Positions 61,822 through 64,000 of a DNA stretch of 64,000 bases are shown here, in pieces. The position numbers and the translations under genes were made by a program. How positions within the stretch are numbered: the first letter of the stretch is position 1; every line of letters begins with the position of its first letter. The stretch is from Tyto alba (Eukaryota; Chordata; Aves; Strigiformes; Tytonidae), in assembly GCF_018691265.1 (NCBI RefSeq), contig NW_024881296.1, forward strand, positions 9,083,427 to 9,147,426. Direction: 5' to 3'. Below the pieces are notes generated by a model. It saw only the letters and a program-made list of their open reading frames with translations. It was not told the DNA's origin and did no database searches.

Positions 61822-64000
61822 CTCCACTCCAAATTGGGATACTAAATGTGCTGAAGGCCACAAGTGTTCTGGAATAGTTTCCATAGGATAAAAGCTAACA
61901 AGAGTTTATCTCTGTACATTGCACAAGGAAGTTTTAGAACTTGGGACAAAGTGGTCTATAAGAAAGAAATGTCTTCTTGTGACTTCAGTAGCTGGAAGAG
62001 CTCTCCCACAGATGTCTAGAGAAAAGGGAGCACACTGGATCTGGGAGGGCTCTGAAGAGGCACGCAGCAGAAGTCCTGTAGAATCTGGCTATTATTAAAA
62101 ATGCAAGATTTTATTGTGGTGTGTGCTGTACCATGCTTTCAGAAGCAGATCTCTTTGGATGAATTCATAGTCTTTCCTGTATGACCATCATGTAGGTGCC
62201 AGGCTGTAGGACTGACAAGTGCACACGCACAGTTCAAGAGGTTGACCTGAGAGACTACTGAATAAAGGTGCCTTTGGCATATGCCAAAGCCTGTTGACAG
62301 TTTAAAAGATTTAAAGATGAGTATACTAATGCAGAGTTAGTGTGTTCAGTTTATAAATACTCGGCAAATACCCCACTTGACTCTTGAAGCTAAATGGTGT
62401 CCATTAAAATAAATTCAGAAATTGTAAGGCAATTGATTGTACAACTGGTAATGTATGTAGAGCTTTGAGTGGATTCTTTCTGATACCAATTGTGACTGCC
62501 CTGTTCACTCAAATTTTGGGACATTGAGAACTTCTCAAAGCAAGGCAATAAAATGTGAATCAATTCACCTCTTCCTAGCATTGTCACACATTCAAATTGC
62601 TCATAATGCTATATTCTCAGTGTGTATACGGTTTTAATAAAACAAAAGATATATCAATAGCAATGTAATAAAGACTTGTATGTGAATCTAACTTGGTTAT
62701 TCCTTGATCCTTTTTTAAAAGACATTGTAGTTGTATTGTTTGCATTTAAATTTAAATAATTGCTTGCTTTTAGAGTTTAGCAATATCTTATATCTTTTCA
62801 TATGTTGCATCTATTTTATAACACTAGGTGTTCTCTAGGAGGGATTTCTGCAGCTGTGGTTGATAACAAAAGTCACAGTAAAGATGTGTCACAAAAAAAT
62901 AAGAGTGAAATCACAGAATGTCTATTATAGATCTAAATTCGGTTCAAATCTCAGAAGAGAGGTAGGAATTGTCAAACAAATGCTTATAAGTTTATCATAT
63001 TAATTACTTGACAGGTCAGACTGGTGTTTTCTAACCTTTGTGTGCTAGCAGGACTGAACAATATTGAAAATATGAAATTCCGTTTTAATTGAAATGTATA
63101 TTAAAAAAGTGAGAAAATTTACTTTGAACTATTTTAATAGATGAGAACCAAATTACCTTTTATTACAGTAATTTCACAAATAAGCTGGAATCCAAATACT
63201 ACTGGTTTTGAAAATTGGTTTCCACTAAGCAATCTTAAATCCTTGCTAAATCTTTATGAGGCATCTGCTAACAAAAGGTCAATGTGTACCTGCAGTAAAA
63301 CCACAGAAGGCTTGATATGCTGTAGTGTTTTCTGTGCTAAGTCCAGAGACAACTCTACTTTAACATACTGCTGGTGGTGCCAACTAAGTTTTTAATAGGT
63401 AACCTTTCTAATATATAGTCTCAACCATTTCTGAGACTGTAAGATGGCCAAAGACTTCTTAGAAGAGTAGTTTAAAGTCTGTTTCCTTAATGAATGTTGA
63501 AACAGTTTTGTTAATACAAAACCTTGAGCTTTCAGTGATTCTCTCATTCTCCATAAGGATAAACGAATGATGCTTTGGTGTGCTGTTCTTTGTTCATATG
63601 CAGGATAGTCTTGTATGTTGCAGATTGTAGGGTCAGGGTTTCACAGGTACCCGCTAATTTTACCTTTCATATTTATGGCATTAATTAAAATGACAAACCT
63701 TGAATAACAGCCACTAAACCTTTTCAAGTGAATAATGTTCACTTATGACAGAGCTTTACTCAAGAGAAAATGGAGATGTATTTTGAGGGAAATTGTGTTC
63801 TCTATTTTTGACTGGTTGGTACTGAATACAATGTGGAATTAGTTCAGCATCAATCTTTATTTGCTGCCTATTGTCTGATATTTAGATGGACATTTTGGAC
63901 TTCCAGAATTTGAAGTGCTTCCCATAAAATAAAGACAAAACCATGAGTTATTGGCATTTTAAAGAGGAGATGCCAGGAGAATAGTATCTACTCATATATT

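Larger units (their letters stand above)
1..64000 (+). other. RYR2: RYR2 gene, internal fragment spanning introns 1-3
   Basis: The whole window reads as the interior of RYR2 on the + strand, because two exons with correct splice borders and order match consecutive RyR2 segments (residues 17-56, then 57-91). RyR2 is the very large tetrameric calcium-release channel of the sarcoplasmic reticulum in heart muscle, also present in brain. About 0.35% of the window is coding. The start codon, exon 1 (16 codons in mammals) and promoter are not visible, so they lie upstream. The other exons lie downstream. The paralogues RYR1 and RYR3 fit less well: the segment ESTSNSK followed by [11 protein letters not shown] is RyR2-like, whereas RyR1 and RyR3 carry EPTS there. 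The gene call is from recognised protein sequence; the extent over the full window is inferred. Confidence 0.93.
42623..64000 (+). other. RYR2: Intron 3 of RYR2 (5' part)
   Basis: Non-coding from the exon 3 donor to the end of the window, at least 21.4 kb. It holds a CR1 element (59192-60348, - strand), purine tracts (49284-49327, 57154-57193), T runs (50146-50185, 55337-55353, 61323-61341, 61373-61385, 61798-61821), a perfect palindrome (48108-48123), a 20-bp tandem duplication (50838-50877), a CpG-rich patch (about 53100-53260) and a sparse-stop antisense region (51554-52207). I searched by eye for the next RyR2 exon (VDVEKW, then GGGHRT) and did not find it. The remaining stretches are AT-rich, with no gene that I can support. 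Confidence 0.88.

Overview
This window is vertebrate nuclear DNA, almost certainly from a bird, and lies inside the cardiac ryanodine receptor gene RYR2, read on the + strand. The bird assignment rests on two decayed CR1 retrotransposons with the typical avian CR1 3' end, and on two solitary retroviral LTRs of a family I know as common in bird genomes. The DNA is AT-rich and non-coding apart from two short exons. Bacterial-style features (operons, Shine-Dalgarno sites, CRISPR) are absent.

Layout: positions 1-24875 are the 3' part of an intron (intron 1 by mammalian numbering). Exon 2 (24876-24995, 120 nt, 40 codons) encodes RyR2 residues 17-56. Intron 2 is 24996-42517 (17,522 bp). Exon 3 (42518-42622, 105 nt, 35 codons) encodes residues 57-91, and 42623-64000 is the start of intron 3. 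Exon 1 lies upstream of the window. I could not find exon 4, so it is probably downstream. Both exons are phase 0, have AG/GT borders, and build part of the N-terminal beta-trefoil domain of the calcium-release channel. Loss of exon 3 in people is a known cause of catecholaminergic arrhythmia with cardiomyopathy.

Mobile DNA: solo LTRs on the - strand at about 14096-14558 (intron 1) and 35421-36064 (intron 2); a 3' CR1 fragment on + at 27612-27999; and a 1.15-kb 5'-truncated CR1 on - at 59192-60348, with frameshifts and a damaged reverse transcriptase motif. None can code for an intact protein.

The rest is intron sequence with simple repeats. The most notable unexplained patterns are: a large excess of long T runs over A runs on the RYR2 sense strand; a 36-bp near-palindrome built from CCCTAA-like repeats 526 bp before exon 3; a perfect 16-bp palindrome in intron 3; a CpG-rich patch near 53.2 kb; and two antisense stretches with few stop codons that may be old coding relics or chance. 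I found no convincing new biological system and no second complete gene.
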